A stretch of DNA of 64,000 bases from an uncultured Olsenella sp. (GTDB taxonomy: Bacteria; Actinomycetota; Coriobacteriia; Coriobacteriales; Atopobiaceae). Numbering within the stretch: the stretch's first letter is position 1; each line of letters starts with the position of its first letter. Shown here piece after piece: positions 50,646 to 59,732 of this stretch. The position numbers were made by a program, and so were the translations under genes. The notes under the pieces were generated by a model. That model did no database searches and was not told the DNA's origin. It worked only from the letters and a program-made list of their open reading frames with translations. Location of the stretch: the NCBI GenBank assembly GCA_949287905.1, contig CASEHX010000021.1, positions 1 to 64,000 of the forward strand, given 5' to 3'.

Positions 50646-53546
50646 ATGAACGCTGGACCACAGTCGATTGTCAGCCTGCTCACCTTCGCTAACCAGCGGA
50701 TGGTCATCCCCGTCTATCAGCGAGCCTACTCGTGGGACGAGGAGCAGTGCCGACAGCTGTGGGATGACATCGTTGCTGTCGGGCGACGAAGCTCCGGCAC
50801 TCACTTCACGGGCTCCGTGGTCAGGGTGCTGGGAGGGGAGTTTAGCGCCTCGGGTGTGAACAAGCTCCTTATTATTGACGGCCAGCAGCGCATTACCACG
50901 CTCAGCCTCCTCATCGCTGCGATGGCGGAGTTTGCCCGCGAGCACCCTGAGAAGTTGACGCATGTTTCCTACGAGGAGATCATCGACAGCGGCTACCTTG
51001 TCCTCAAGTACAAGAAGGGGGAGGACCACTATCGCCTCACCCTTTCTCAGGGCGACGAGAAGACGCTCTGCTCCGTTGTCGACCATCTGGAGAACCCGGA
51101 TATCGAGGTCGTGAGCGAGTCCCACCGAATCGTCGACAACCTCGCCCTCTTCCGCACATGGCTGAGCAACATTGACGACCCTAACGTGGTCTGGGACGGC
51201 ATCCAGCGCCTTGAGGTCGTAGACATTACGCTCTCGCAGGGCCAAGACAACCCGCAGCTTATCTTCGAGTCGATGAACTCTACGGGCAAGGACCTCTCCA
51301 CGGCGGATCTCGTGCGTAACTTCGTGCTCATGGGCCTTCCCATGGACGAGCAGGAGGGCCTCTACGCCAACTACTGGCGTAAGATCGAAGAGACGCTCGG
51401 CGCGGACAGCTATGATGAGGTCTTCGACGAGTTCTTGCGCAACTGGCTGACGGTCATCAACGCGCCGACCAGCATTGTCGCACGTGACGTGTACCGACTG
51501 TTCAAGCGGCACGTCATGGACAATGGCTACGACAAGCCTGGGCAGATGGCGGAGCTTCTCAAGGAGATTCGCCGCTATGCAGGGCACTACGCGTGCATCA
51601 CGGCCGGTGCCTGTGAGGACAAGGAGCTCCGTGTCCTTCTCGCCCGCATCCACGCGCTTGACGTCTCCGTCGTGAATCCGCTGCTCATGTCCTTCTTCGA
51701 GGACTATGTCAGTGGGTCTCTCTCGCATGACGACTTCGCCTCCATGCTGAGGACCACGGAGAGCTACCTCTTCCGTCGCTCTGTGTGTGACGTCGCGACG
51801 AACAGCCTGAACAAGTTCTTCTCGTCCGTGATTGCGCGGCTGAACGCGGTGCGGGACGACGACGGCAACATCCGTGAGGCCTATGAGGCGATTCTCTCGG
51901 GCGAGGAGGGGACGGCCCGGCGCATGCCGAGCGACGCGGAGTTTGAGCGGGCGCTCAGGACGCGCGACTGCTACGCGTTCAAGCGCGGCTTCTACCTGCT
52001 CACCACACTCGAGAACAGCTGGCACGCGAAGGACCCGCTGGACTTCTCGGGCGGCAACTTCTCCATCGAGCACATCATGCCGCGGAACGCGCTTGCTAGT
52101 GCAGAGTGGCGCGAGATGCTCGGGGACGACTGCGAACGCGTCTACGATGAGTTCATCAACACGCTGGGCAACCTCACGCTTACGGCGTACAACTCTGAAC
52201 TCTCCGACGCGCCCTTTGCGGAGAAGAAGGCGCACCTCAAGGGCGGCTTTAACCAGGACTACCTGGTGATTTCCAAGGAACTGCATGACCTGGACGTGTG
52301 GGATGAGGGCGCTATCCGCGGACGAGCCAAGCGGTTGGCGGAACGTGCCCTCGAGGTTTGGCCGTTCCCTGAGCTGAGCGCTGACGTCGTGGTGTCGTAC
52401 AGGCCGGTCAAGAAGGCCGCGCCCGCAATGAAGTCCATGACGTTCAGGGCAGTGTGTACCATGGCGGGCGTTGTGCCGGGGACCGAGCTGGTTGCCAGCG
52501 AGGGTGATGGCGTCGTTGTGGCAACGGTGACCGATGACTACGGCATTCGCCTTTCGAACGGGGAGGTCCTTGAGAGCCTCTCTCGTGCTGCGGAGCGGGT
52601 GAAGGAGCTCGGTACGGGGAAGCGCATCTCCACCAACGGGTGGAATTACTGGCACGTGGGGGAGACGGGCTTGTCCCTCTATGATGTGCGGGAGAAGTGC
52701 CTTGTGAAGGCTTCGAATCCTGATTTCAGGTCGCTCTTTTGGAATGGTTTCTACGACTATTGCGCCGAGCGGCAGGACTTTGTTTCCGCGTATTCCGATC
52801 CGTCAGGTAGGGCAGAGAACAACGGGTGGTATGCAACGTTCGGCCTGGGCATGCGAGGCGTTCATGCAACGGCGTATTTCGTGCAGCGCGATAGCTGGGT
52901 CGGCGTGAATCTGTGGTTTACGGATTCGTCGCTGTACGAGGGGCTTGTTGCGTGCCGCGAGGAGGTCAACGCGCTGCTTGCCGACCTTGGCGGAAAGATC
53001 TCCTGGCGCGAGCCGAGCGAGAAGACTCGCGAGCTTCAGGTGCGGTTGGACGCGGACGTGAGCCCCGAGAACTGGGACGAGCTGTATGGCTGGCTCGTGA
53101 CGGGGCTGTTGCGGATGCGTGCGGTGGCGAAGATGTTGAGAACTGAGCGTGATGACGCCGGGGCGGGACGTCACGGGCATGTGAGTCAGCTCGGAGAGTC
53201 CGACTTTGGTGAGCCCGGTATCCTTATCAAGATCTCAAACGTCAACCCTTCGGAAATGAGTGCCCAGGAGCTCTACGACAGGGTGCGTGGTAATTGGCGA
53301 GTGGGTCTCACGAGAGCCTGTAACGCCAGGCTTGCTTTCGGTGTCTGTGGCGGCCGCATTGTCGAGGTCTACCGCATCGATAAGTGGCTTCCTGCAGGGC
53401 AGGGGGAGGCTTTGGAGTCTGAGAGCGGTCGCTACCAGTTTGTCGGGCATCTTGCCAGCGACGTGCTGCGTGAACGATACAAGGGGCAGCTCGTCACGGG
53501 TCTGTTCAATGGACAGAATCCTATCAGGTACGTTGGTGGAGCATAG
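50646..53546 (+). CDS. Large DUF262/DUF1524-HNH protein with RAMA-like and DUF4268 domains
   Basis: 966 residues. N-terminal DUF262 (IPVYQRAYSWDEEQCRQLWDDI; NTPase motif IIDGQQRITTLSLL), HNH nuclease motif GGNFSIEHIMPRNA (His about 475), a RAMA-like stretch (about 590-660), DUF4268-like segment NNGWYATFGLGMRG (about 715-835) and a C-terminal module with RIVEVYRIDKWLPA. This is a GmrSD-like architecture extended by domains found in restriction enzymes, so it probably cuts modified or foreign DNA. ATG at 50646 with TTGGAG upstream. Domains beyond HNH are tentative. Confidence 0.8.
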   Translation: MNAGPQSIVSLLTFANQRMVIPVYQRAYSWDEEQCRQLWDDIVAVGRRSSGTHFTGSVVRVLGGEFSASGVNKLLIIDGQQRITTLSLLIAAMAEFAREHPEKLTHVSYEEIIDSGYLVLKYKKGEDHYRLTLSQGDEKTLCSVVDHLENPDIEVVSESHRIVDNLALFRTWLSNIDDPNVVWDGIQRLEVVDITLSQGQDNPQLIFESMNSTGKDLSTADLVRNFVLMGLPMDEQEGLYANYWRKIEETLGADSYDEVFDEFLRNWLTVINAPTSIVARDVYRLFKRHVMDNGYDKPGQMAELLKEIRRYAGHYACITAGACEDKELRVLLARIHALDVSVVNPLLMSFFEDYVSGSLSHDDFASMLRTTESYLFRRSVCDVATNSLNKFFSSVIARLNAVRDDDGNIREAYEAILSGEEGTARRMPSDAEFERALRTRDCYAFKRGFYLLTTLENSWHAKDPLDFSGGNFSIEHIMPRNALASAEWREMLGDDCERVYDEFINTLGNLTLTAYNSELSDAPFAEKKAHLKGGFNQDYLVISKELHDLDVWDEGAIRGRAKRLAERALEVWPFPELSADVVVSYRPVKKAAPAMKSMTFRAVCTMAGVVPGTELVASEGDGVVVATVTDDYGIRLSNGEVLESLSRAAERVKELGTGKRISTNGWNYWHVGETGLSLYDVREKCLVKASNPDFRSLFWNGFYDYCAERQDFVSAYSDPSGRAENNGWYATFGLGMRGVHATAYFVQRDSWVGVNLWFTDSSLYEGLVACREEVNALLADLGGKISWREPSEKTRELQVRLDADVSPENWDELYGWLVTGLLRMRAVAKMLRTERDDAGAGRHGHVSQLGESDFGEPGILIKISNVNPSEMSAQELYDRVRGNWRVGLTRACNARLAFGVCGGRIVEVYRIDKWLPAGQGEALESESGRYQFVGHLASDVLRERYKGQLVTGLFNGQNPIRYVGGA

Positions 53547-53568
53547 GCGAGGCTGACCGAATACGACT

Positions 53569-53877
53569 CTATATCTTGGGCCCCCAGTACTTCTCCCACA
53601 CATCTTTTGGTGTGGGCTGAGACATGAGCCAAGCATCAACAAAATCTCGCTTGGTTATCCAATGAATGTGGCGACGCCTCTCGTCTTTCGTCCGGCGCTC
53701 GGGGTACGTGACCGGCTTTTCGTAGGCCTCAAGTTCGCCTGCCCAGATTGCTCTTCGTAAGGTGTCTGCGCTGAGACCCGCGTATTTTGCGGCCATGCTA
53801 ACGGTAATCCAGCCTCGCTCAATTGTGGGTGCTGCTTCATCCGATTGATTGGATTGCTCTGGGTCTGTCCGGCTCAT
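53569..53877 (-). CDS. Excisionase-like helix-turn-helix protein
   Basis: 102 residues. WITVSMAAKYAGLSADTLRRAIWAGELEAYE is an HTH_17/excisionase-type MerR-like domain, followed by a basic segment. No integrase lies next to it, so it may be a relic of a mobile element or a small regulator. Divergent from the toxin-antitoxin pair. Confidence 0.7.
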   Translation of the reverse strand: MSRTDPEQSNQSDEAAPTIERGWITVSMAAKYAGLSADTLRRAIWAGELEAYEKPVTYPERRTKDERRRHIHWITKRDFVDAWLMSQPTPKDVWEKYWGPKI

Positions 53878-53940
53878 CTAGTTCTCCTTTCATCGTTCTT
53901 CGATGGGTTGACGGGGATTGCCGTCTCTTGCGTAGTATAC

Positions 53941-53962
53941 TATGTAATCATATGATTACATA
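53941..53962. promoter_or_regulatory. 22-bp perfect palindrome, operator of toxin-antitoxin pair
   Basis: Inner sequence TGTAATCATATGATTACA extended by TA on each side. It lies 18 bp before the toxin ATG and contains TATGAT, which with TTGCGT (53929-53934) forms a plausible promoter (16-bp spacer). The downstream antitoxin has an HTH and is the likely binder. Confidence 0.8.
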
Positions 53963-53980
53963 CAGCTCGAGAGGGGGGCA

Positions 53981-54322
53981 ATGGACCAAAGGGCTTTGTT
54001 TCTTCGTCAGGTCAAGCTTTTCGTCGAAGAGCACGGGTTCATCCTCGTTCCTCGCGAGCAAAACTTGGCATTCATGGCCGAGCATGGCATGACGATGGAT
54101 GATCTAGGACGAGTGATTCTCTCGCTAGAGCCGAGAGACATGTTCGACGGGCCGGAACCGGATAGGGACCCTCGACGCGCTGAGAAGTGGACCGTGGCGG
54201 AATTCTCGCCGGAGTATGAGAAAGAGACGCTGTATCTGAAGCTGTCTGTTCGAACGGACGTGGAGCGATGTAAGTGCTTGTCGGTAAAGCTGTATGTGGA
54301 CCGACGGGAGACGAGGGAATGA
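53981..54322 (+). CDS. MqsR-like toxin candidate
   Basis: 113 residues. HGMTMDDLGRVILSLEPRDMF followed by EKWTVAEFSPEYEKETLYLKLSVRT matches the pattern of MqsR-family RNA-cleaving toxins. ATG at 53981 with GAGGGGGG upstream, and its stop overlaps the start of the MqsA/SocA-like antitoxin gene, so toxin-first order as in mqsRA. Confidence 0.65.
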   Translation: MDQRALFLRQVKLFVEEHGFILVPREQNLAFMAEHGMTMDDLGRVILSLEPRDMFDGPEPDRDPRRAEKWTVAEFSPEYEKETLYLKLSVRTDVERCKCLSVKLYVDRRETRE

Positions 54323-55359
54323 GCGCAGAGAAGACGCTGAACACGTACTGCCCCGAATGCGACTGTGAGGTCGACGCGCGACTCGAGCACAGGATTGAGA
54401 CGCTGCCCGTCAAGGGCGAGCAGACTTCCTATGATGCCGAAGTTGCCGTCTGTCCGTGCTGCGGCGAAGTGATTGGTGACTCCCGCATCGAGGAGGGCAA
54501 CCTGCGCCGCTCGTACTCCGCCTATTGCGCGGCTCATGGCCTCATGGCCCCCGACGAGGTCAAGGAGCTTAGGAACAGCTATGGTCTGTCCTTGCGTGAG
54601 TTCAGTAAGTTCCTTGGCTTTGGCGAGCAGACGATTGCCCGCTACGAGGCGGGCGCAATCCCCGATGACTCGCACAACACCATGCTCAAGCTTGCCTCGA
54701 CGGCGGAGGGGGCGGCTTCTCTGCTGTCGGTCAGGGAGAGCCAGCTGAGTGAGAGGACAGCGTCAGCAGTCCACCGGTTCATTGAGAGCAGGGCTCCGCT
54801 TACTGGGCTGGCCGCAGCTTTTGCCGCGTATCAGTGGCCGACCCAGGAGATGGTGTCGCCGAGCGGTCGCAACGGCTTCCGCCCCTTCAGCATGGAGCGC
54901 GTTGCCGCCGTGGTGTGCGAGCTCGCAGCTCGTTGCAAGGATCTCTACAAGACCAAGCTCCAGAAGGCGATGTTCTTTACGGACTTCCTCTGCTATGCAA
55001 GGACGTCGCGGTCTATGACTGGGCTTGCTTACGCACATGCGAACTATGGTCCCGTAATGGACGACAGGGACAGGATCGTCGCCGGGCTTCAGGATGCGGG
55101 CTTCGTTGAGCTCACGGAGAAGGGCTGGGGCGAGATCGTGGTTCCCACGCGCTGTCCGGAAGGCGTTCTTAGCGAGGACGAAATTCGGCTCGTCGATGAG
55201 GTCGCCGATTTCGTTAATACGTTTGGGACGTCTTCGGAGATTTCGTCCTTCTCGCACGAGCTTGATGCGTGGAGCGGCACCGATAGTGGTCAGTTCATCG
55301 AGTACGATTCGAACGCGGAGCAGGTTGAGGCTGCAATTGCTCGCAGAATGGCAGGCTGA
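54319..55359 (+). CDS. MqsA-type Zn-finger/HTH antitoxin with SocA (Panacea) domain
   Basis: 346 residues in three parts. The N-terminal zinc-binding region has CPEC and CPCC (Cys 11, 14, 45, 48). The middle HTH_XRE (about 80-125: LRNSYGLSLREFSKFLGFGEQTIARYEAGAIP) is the MqsA DNA-binding motif. The C-terminal SocA/Panacea-like domain (about 195-330: KTKLQKAMFFTDFLCY, GLAYAHANYGPV) is the chaperone-like antitoxin domain of several toxin partners. The start overlaps the toxin stop (ATGA). Confidence 0.82.
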   Translation: MSAEKTLNTYCPECDCEVDARLEHRIETLPVKGEQTSYDAEVAVCPCCGEVIGDSRIEEGNLRRSYSAYCAAHGLMAPDEVKELRNSYGLSLREFSKFLGFGEQTIARYEAGAIPDDSHNTMLKLASTAEGAASLLSVRESQLSERTASAVHRFIESRAPLTGLAAAFAAYQWPTQEMVSPSGRNGFRPFSMERVAAVVCELAARCKDLYKTKLQKAMFFTDFLCYARTSRSMTGLAYAHANYGPVMDDRDRIVAGLQDAGFVELTEKGWGEIVVPTRCPEGVLSEDEIRLVDEVADFVNTFGTSSEISSFSHELDAWSGTDSGQFIEYDSNAEQVEAAIARRMAG

Positions 55360-55361
55360 CC

Positions 55362-55547
55362 ATGGGCGCACGCAATTGCGACAGCCATATTGAGAACCGT
55401 TGTTTCATCGACAAGCTTTTGAGGAGCCGTGAGCAATTTGCCCGCAGCGAAGTTTCTGAGCTCGAATTCGCACGAGTGATGGATGCCCGCTACCGCGCCA
55501 TGCTCGAGGGATGCGAGACTGACCACAACTTGGTTGACGAGGGATGA
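55362..55547 (+). CDS. Small hypothetical protein
   Basis: 61 residues starting 2 bp after the antitoxin stop. It contains LLRSREQFARSEVSELEFARVM, probably helical and charged. No family recognised and the SD is weak (AGGCTGA). It could be a small third component of the toxin-antitoxin operon or spurious. Confidence 0.4.
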   Translation: MGARNCDSHIENRCFIDKLLRSREQFARSEVSELEFARVMDARYRAMLEGCETDHNLVDEG

Positions 55548-55598
55548 GAAGCTGTAATTGGTGCTCTGAAGGATTAGCCCATGCGGGAGGGGGCGCTC

Positions 55599-55916
55599 GT
55601 GCGCTACACGCTCGACGAGATTCGCGACGCGGTGAGCTCCGTGGCGGTGGAGTCCAACACGACGACATCCGATGACGCTCGCATTCGCAGCGTCTCCCTG
55701 TTTGGCAGTTACGCCAAAGGTGCGGCCGACGATGACTCTGACGTCGATCTTCTCGTCTCGTTTTCATCTTCGGTGGTGAGTCTCTTCACACTCGCGCGGG
55801 TGCTCGAAGCTATGGAGAGCCTCCTGAACGTCTCCGTGGACCTTGTTCAGGGGCCGCTTCTCGAGGACGCTCTTTTCGATGTGGGAGAGAGGGCGTTGCT
55901 CTATGAGGCAGCCTGA
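55599..55916 (+). CDS. MNT-type minimal nucleotidyltransferase
   Basis: 105 residues from GTG 55599 (SD GGGAGGGGG); ATG 55581 is an alternative. The motif LFGSYAKGAADDDSDVDLLV is the GS...DxD catalytic signature of minimal nucleotidyltransferases, which form toxin-antitoxin pairs with HEPN proteins. The partner HEPN gene immediately downstream appears truncated. Confidence 0.8.
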   Translation: MRYTLDEIRDAVSSVAVESNTTTSDDARIRSVSLFGSYAKGAADDDSDVDLLVSFSSSVVSLFTLARVLEAMESLLNVSVDLVQGPLLEDALFDVGERALLYEAA

Positions 55917-55941
55917 CAAACACATGCTCGAGATGATTTAG
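55903..55941 (+). pseudogene. Truncated start of an HEPN-like partner gene
   Basis: Overlapping the end of the MNT gene is a 12-codon reading starting ATG AGG CAG CCT GAC (MRQPDKHMLEMI) and ending in TAG. HEPN partners usually start MRxxD in this place, so this is probably the stump of a deleted or frameshifted gene. Very short, so tentative. Confidence 0.35.
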
Positions 55942-56073
55942 AGCGCGGCAGACGGCTAGCTGGGTCTTTGCGGCAACGAGTTTCTCCCACAGCTTGCGGG
56001 AGAAATGCATTCTTGCAACAAATTGTTGCAGAATTGCTTATTTACGCGAGAGAGAAGGTGCTCGTTCCGCTGC

Positions 56074-56349
56074 GCGGACGTGGCGGGTGACGTCGCCGCG
56101 CGTCCCGTGGACGAGATCCGCTCAGGCGGCTTCGTGCGCCACACCTTCGACGCGGCGCTCTGGTGTCTCGCCAACACGTCGAGCTACGCCGAGTGCGCGC
56201 TCGCCGCGGTGAACCTCGGGGACGACACGGACACCACGGCCGCCGTCGCCGGCGCGCTCGCCGGCATCGTCTACGGTATCGAGGGGATCCCTGCCGAGTG
56301 GCTCGACAGGCTGCGGGGCAAGGACGTCATCGAGGTGTGCCTGTTCTGA
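56074..56349 (+). pseudogene. C-terminal fragment of an ADP-ribosylglycohydrolase
   Basis: The reading frame contains RSGGFVRHTFDAALWCL and ALAAVNLGDDTDTTAAVAGALAGIVYG, the C-terminal metal-site motif (NLGDDTDT) of DraG-type ADP-ribosylglycohydrolases. The N-terminal two thirds are missing, so the gene is broken. The frame entering it (from 56005) reads unrelated residues. Confidence 0.75.
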
Positions 56350-56403
56350 GGGTTGGAACAATCCGTCTTGCTTATGAGCGTACGGATTGATGAGGGGATG
56401 GAT

Positions 56404-56634
56404 ATGCCAAAGGATGCGGCCGAGGTCAAGAAGCGTCAGGATCGGGCGAGCGCTCGCATTGGGGCGGACCCTATGGATGGCGCGGTCCGAAAGGTGTCTG
56501 CCCTGCATGGCCTGGGGTCTCTTCGTGCGCAGACGGTACGTGAGCTCGATATCTCCGAGAGGGATGGATCGGACCTCCCGTCTTGGGATGACTTGCGTGA
56601 GGGCTGGTACGATGAGTGCTTGGAGAAGGCGTAG
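56404..56634 (+). CDS. Small hypothetical protein
   Basis: 76 residues from ATG 56404 with GAGGGG 6 bp upstream. Charged N-terminus (PKDAAEVKKRQDRASARIG) and acidic C-terminus (LPSWDDLREGWYDECLE). It may be an antitoxin-like or regulatory peptide, but no family is recognised. Confidence 0.45.
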   Translation: MPKDAAEVKKRQDRASARIGADPMDGAVRKVSALHGLGSLRAQTVRELDISERDGSDLPSWDDLREGWYDECLEKA

Positions 56635-56750
56635 ATTCTGCTTCCTTGTCGTTCTTCTCGACACAAGCATGCGTGAAAGTACCGGCGCATTCATGCGGAC
56701 TTCAAGGACTGTATGGTGCCGACGACGAAGTAGGGGCGTTCGGAAAGGCT

Positions 56751-57473
56751 ATGGAGATGAGTAGGGGACAAGAGCGGTCGAGCCAGCGTCTGGCGCAGAT
56801 CATCGAGCCGACCGACGACGAGAAGGCCGCAGCAGAGGCTGCCCGGACGTTCGGCCGATCCTACGCGCATGACAGCAGAGCGCTCGGGGTGGCTGCCTTC
56901 GCCCTGTTCTTCTTCATCGTCTTCGTCGTTGTCATCGTGACGCTCGTCGGCGGCGTCGCGCACTCCGAGTTCGGGGAGCAGGACGTAGCGTGGCTTGCCG
57001 TGATCGGCGGCTCCGTGTTCGTCGTGTTTGCCGTGCTTGGGATTGCGTCGGTTCTTGTCGCGCGCCACCATTACCTCCACCCGGTCAAGAGCGACGTGTT
57101 CGCGGCCGGCGGGCGCCTGTTCCACACCTCGTTCATACGTGACAAAGAGGAGCGCAGGGACGACCGCGGAATCGTCCGCATCGACGTCGTTGAGATCGCG
57201 GAGTGCGCCGGGTTCCACAACAGGAAGGACAGGACGGTCTGGATCCTCCCGAGCTCGGGCGCGCGCATCCATGACGTGTGGCGGCGCGGCAAGCGGTGGA
57301 AGGACGAGCGCGAGCTGTGCCTCGCCCTCCTGGAGAAGGGGATCCCGAGCGGCGCGGACACGGACCCGTTCTTTGGTGTGGACGAGCAGTACCGGGGATT
57401 CCTGGAGCGAATCGGCGTGCGGATTGAGGAGACGACCAAGCCCGTCGACTTCCTGGCAGGTACGTGGTCGTAG
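56751..57473 (+). CDS. Hypothetical two-segment membrane protein
   Basis: 240 residues. Two hydrophobic segments (about 44-66: GVAAFALFFFIVFVVVIVTLV, and about 80-105: WLAVIGGSVFVVFAVLGIASVLVA), then a soluble C-terminal domain of about 130 residues containing HPVKSDVFAAGGRLFHTSFI. It resembles membrane-anchored PH-like proteins in layout only. Start 56751 has GGAAAGG upstream; 56757 is an alternative. Function unknown. Confidence 0.6.
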   Translation: MEMSRGQERSSQRLAQIIEPTDDEKAAAEAARTFGRSYAHDSRALGVAAFALFFFIVFVVVIVTLVGGVAHSEFGEQDVAWLAVIGGSVFVVFAVLGIASVLVARHHYLHPVKSDVFAAGGRLFHTSFIRDKEERRDDRGIVRIDVVEIAECAGFHNRKDRTVWILPSSGARIHDVWRRGKRWKDERELCLALLEKGIPSGADTDPFFGVDEQYRGFLERIGVRIEETTKPVDFLAGTWS

Positions 57474-57681
57474 GCGAGCGATCGGCTCTAGGCGCTGCCG
57501 CATTACCACAAACCTCGAGTAACAACCCCATATACGCCTGTCAAGCTCAGCGCGTTCGCCGAGTGACGTCGCGCCTTACGCCGGGCCCCATACGGCCTCC
57601 ACGTTCTTCTCGCCCTTTGCTGGGTAGGGTAGGGGCAGTTTGTGCGTCACGTCTGGTTTGCCGCGTCCACAAGGAGGCCCC

Positions 57682-59640
57682 ATGTTTGACAAGTTGTTCT
57701 CGCCCATTACGATCCGGGGGCTCGAGCTGCCCAACCGCGTCGTCATGTCGGCAATGGGCACGCACGAGTCCGCGGCGAGCGAAGACGGCAAGTCGGTGAC
57801 ACAGAAGCTTATCGACTTCCACGTGGCGCGCGCCAAGGGTGGTTGCGGCCTCAACACCACCGAGGTCTGCTCCGTCGACGCGGCGAGCTCGCCCAGGGGC
57901 TTCCTCTCCATTGCGGAGGACAAGTTCGTTCCCGGCCTCACTGGGCTCTGTGACGCCGTGCACGAGGCGGGCGGGCACATTGCCGTGCAGCTCTGGCAGG
58001 GAGCGCTCGCCGTGGGGAGCGACCCCACCGCGCAGATTCTGGTGCCCTCTGACATGCCCATGTCCCCCGAGTTCACCCTCCCGGGCATCACGGTCGAGCG
58101 CATCCACGAGGTCATCGACGCCTTTGGTGCCGCCGCGGCGCGTGCCGCGACCGCAGGCTTCGACGCCGTCGAGTTCCACTGCGCGCACACCTACCTGCCG
58201 CACTCGTTCCTCTCCGGCGGCATCAACCACCGCACCGACGAGTGGGGCGGCAGCCTGGAGAACCGCATGCGCTTCCCGCTTGCGTGCATCGACGCCATCC
58301 GTGCCAACATCCCCGGGGACATGCCGCTCCTCATGCGCATCGGCTGGCAGGACGACTACCTCGAGGGCGGCCTTACGCCTGAGGAGGTCATCGAGTTCTG
58401 CAGGCGCGCGGGCGAGCACGGGGTTGACGTCCTCAACGTCTCGCGCGGCAACATCTTCTCGGCCGCCCTCATCTACGAGACGCCCCCGGTGGACCTTCCC
58501 AACGGCTTCAACGTTGAGCCGGCGGCGCGCATCCGCCGCGAGACCGGCATGCTCACCATGCCCTGCGGGCGCATCAACCGCCCCGAGCTCGCCGAGCAGA
58601 TTCTCGACGACGACAAGGCGGACCTCGTGGTCATGGCGCGCGCTCAGCTCGCCGACGCCGACTTCTGCAACAAGGCCAAGGCGGGCGAGCTGGCGTCCAT
58701 CAAGTACTGCGTGGGCTGCGACCAGGGCTGCTACGACTACTTCTACCGTGCGCTCGCCGACCCCTCGATCGAGCACATCACCTGCCTGCGCAACCCCGCG
58801 CTCTTTGAGGAGCGTGCCATGGCGCTCAAGCCCGTGGCGGAGCCCAGACGCGTGCTCGTTGCAGGCGGCGGCATCGCCGGCATCGAGGCGGCGGAGGACC
58901 TGGTCAAGCGCGGGTGCACGCCCATCCTCTGCGAGGCGTCCGACCACCTGGGCGGCCAGTTCGCGCTCGCCGGCGTGGCGCCGCGCAAGGGCGACTTCAC
59001 CTATGCGTGCGACATGGCCATCAAGAACCTGGAGGACATCGGCGTTGATATCCGACTCAACACGCCCGTGACGCCCGAGCTTGTGAAGGAGATTGCCCCT
59101 GATGCCGTAATCGTGGCGATTGGCTCGGAGTCCGTCGTGCCCAGCATCCCCGGGGCGGACGACGACAACGTCATCGACGCCCGCGAGGTTCTCTCCGGCG
59201 CCGAGCTCCCCGAGGGCGACGTCGCCATCATCGGCGGCGGGCTCGTGGGCATCGAGGTGGCCGAGCACCTTGCCGGGCAGGGCCGCGCGTCCACGGTGAT
59301 CGAGATGCGCGACGCGATTCTCGTCGAGATGGGGGAGATGCGCAAGACCGCCACGCAGATGTCGCTCGCCCAGGAGCCCATCACGGTCCTCACCAACGCC
59401 ACCTGCACCGCCATCGCGGACGGTGCGGTGACGGTAGAGGTGGACGGTGCCGAGAAGAACGTGCCCGCTGATGTGGTCATCCTGGCGGTGGGCTCTAAGC
59501 CGCGTCCGGCCGACGACCTCAGGGCGGCGTGCGAGGCGCGGGGCATCCCGTGCACCGTGGTGGGCGACGCCAGGGAGGCGCCGCGCCTTGCGCTCGACGC
59601 CATCCGCGAGGCGTATCAGGCGGTGCTCGACATCGCGTGA
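57682..59640 (+). CDS. FMN/Fe-S/FAD oxidoreductase of the Old Yellow Enzyme/2,4-dienoyl-CoA reductase family
   Basis: 652 residues. The TIM barrel starts LFSPITIRGLELPNRVVMSAM and includes HCAHTYLPHSFLSGGINHRTD. The Fe-S motif is CVGCDQGCYDYFYRA plus a Cys in HITCLRNP. C-terminal FAD and NAD sites are VLVAGGGIAGIEAAEDL and VAIIGGGLVGIEVAEHL. Family members reduce enoate, dienoyl-CoA or steroid/bile-acid enone bonds (BaiCD/BaiH). ATG at 57682 with AAGGAGG. The SDR that follows suggests a two-step reduction. Confidence 0.85.
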   Translation: MFDKLFSPITIRGLELPNRVVMSAMGTHESAASEDGKSVTQKLIDFHVARAKGGCGLNTTEVCSVDAASSPRGFLSIAEDKFVPGLTGLCDAVHEAGGHIAVQLWQGALAVGSDPTAQILVPSDMPMSPEFTLPGITVERIHEVIDAFGAAAARAATAGFDAVEFHCAHTYLPHSFLSGGINHRTDEWGGSLENRMRFPLACIDAIRANIPGDMPLLMRIGWQDDYLEGGLTPEEVIEFCRRAGEHGVDVLNVSRGNIFSAALIYETPPVDLPNGFNVEPAARIRRETGMLTMPCGRINRPELAEQILDDDKADLVVMARAQLADADFCNKAKAGELASIKYCVGCDQGCYDYFYRALADPSIEHITCLRNPALFEERAMALKPVAEPRRVLVAGGGIAGIEAAEDLVKRGCTPILCEASDHLGGQFALAGVAPRKGDFTYACDMAIKNLEDIGVDIRLNTPVTPELVKEIAPDAVIVAIGSESVVPSIPGADDDNVIDAREVLSGAELPEGDVAIIGGGLVGIEVAEHLAGQGRASTVIEMRDAILVEMGEMRKTATQMSLAQEPITVLTNATCTAIADGAVTVEVDGAEKNVPADVVILAVGSKPRPADDLRAACEARGIPCTVVGDAREAPRLALDAIREAYQAVLDIA

Positions 59641-59732
59641 TTGCTCTGCCGCTCGTTCTTCTCGCTTCTCTTGCCCCTGCCGGATAGGGCGGGGGCAGTC
59701 CAAACCAACCCCACGTAGAAGGGACAATCGCA

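Noticed and set aside
49362..52655. Minus-strand ORF of 1097 codons opposite the DUF262 gene
   Set aside because: It runs antisense through yedK (another frame), the phage remnant and DUF262, and shows only shadow-like composition.
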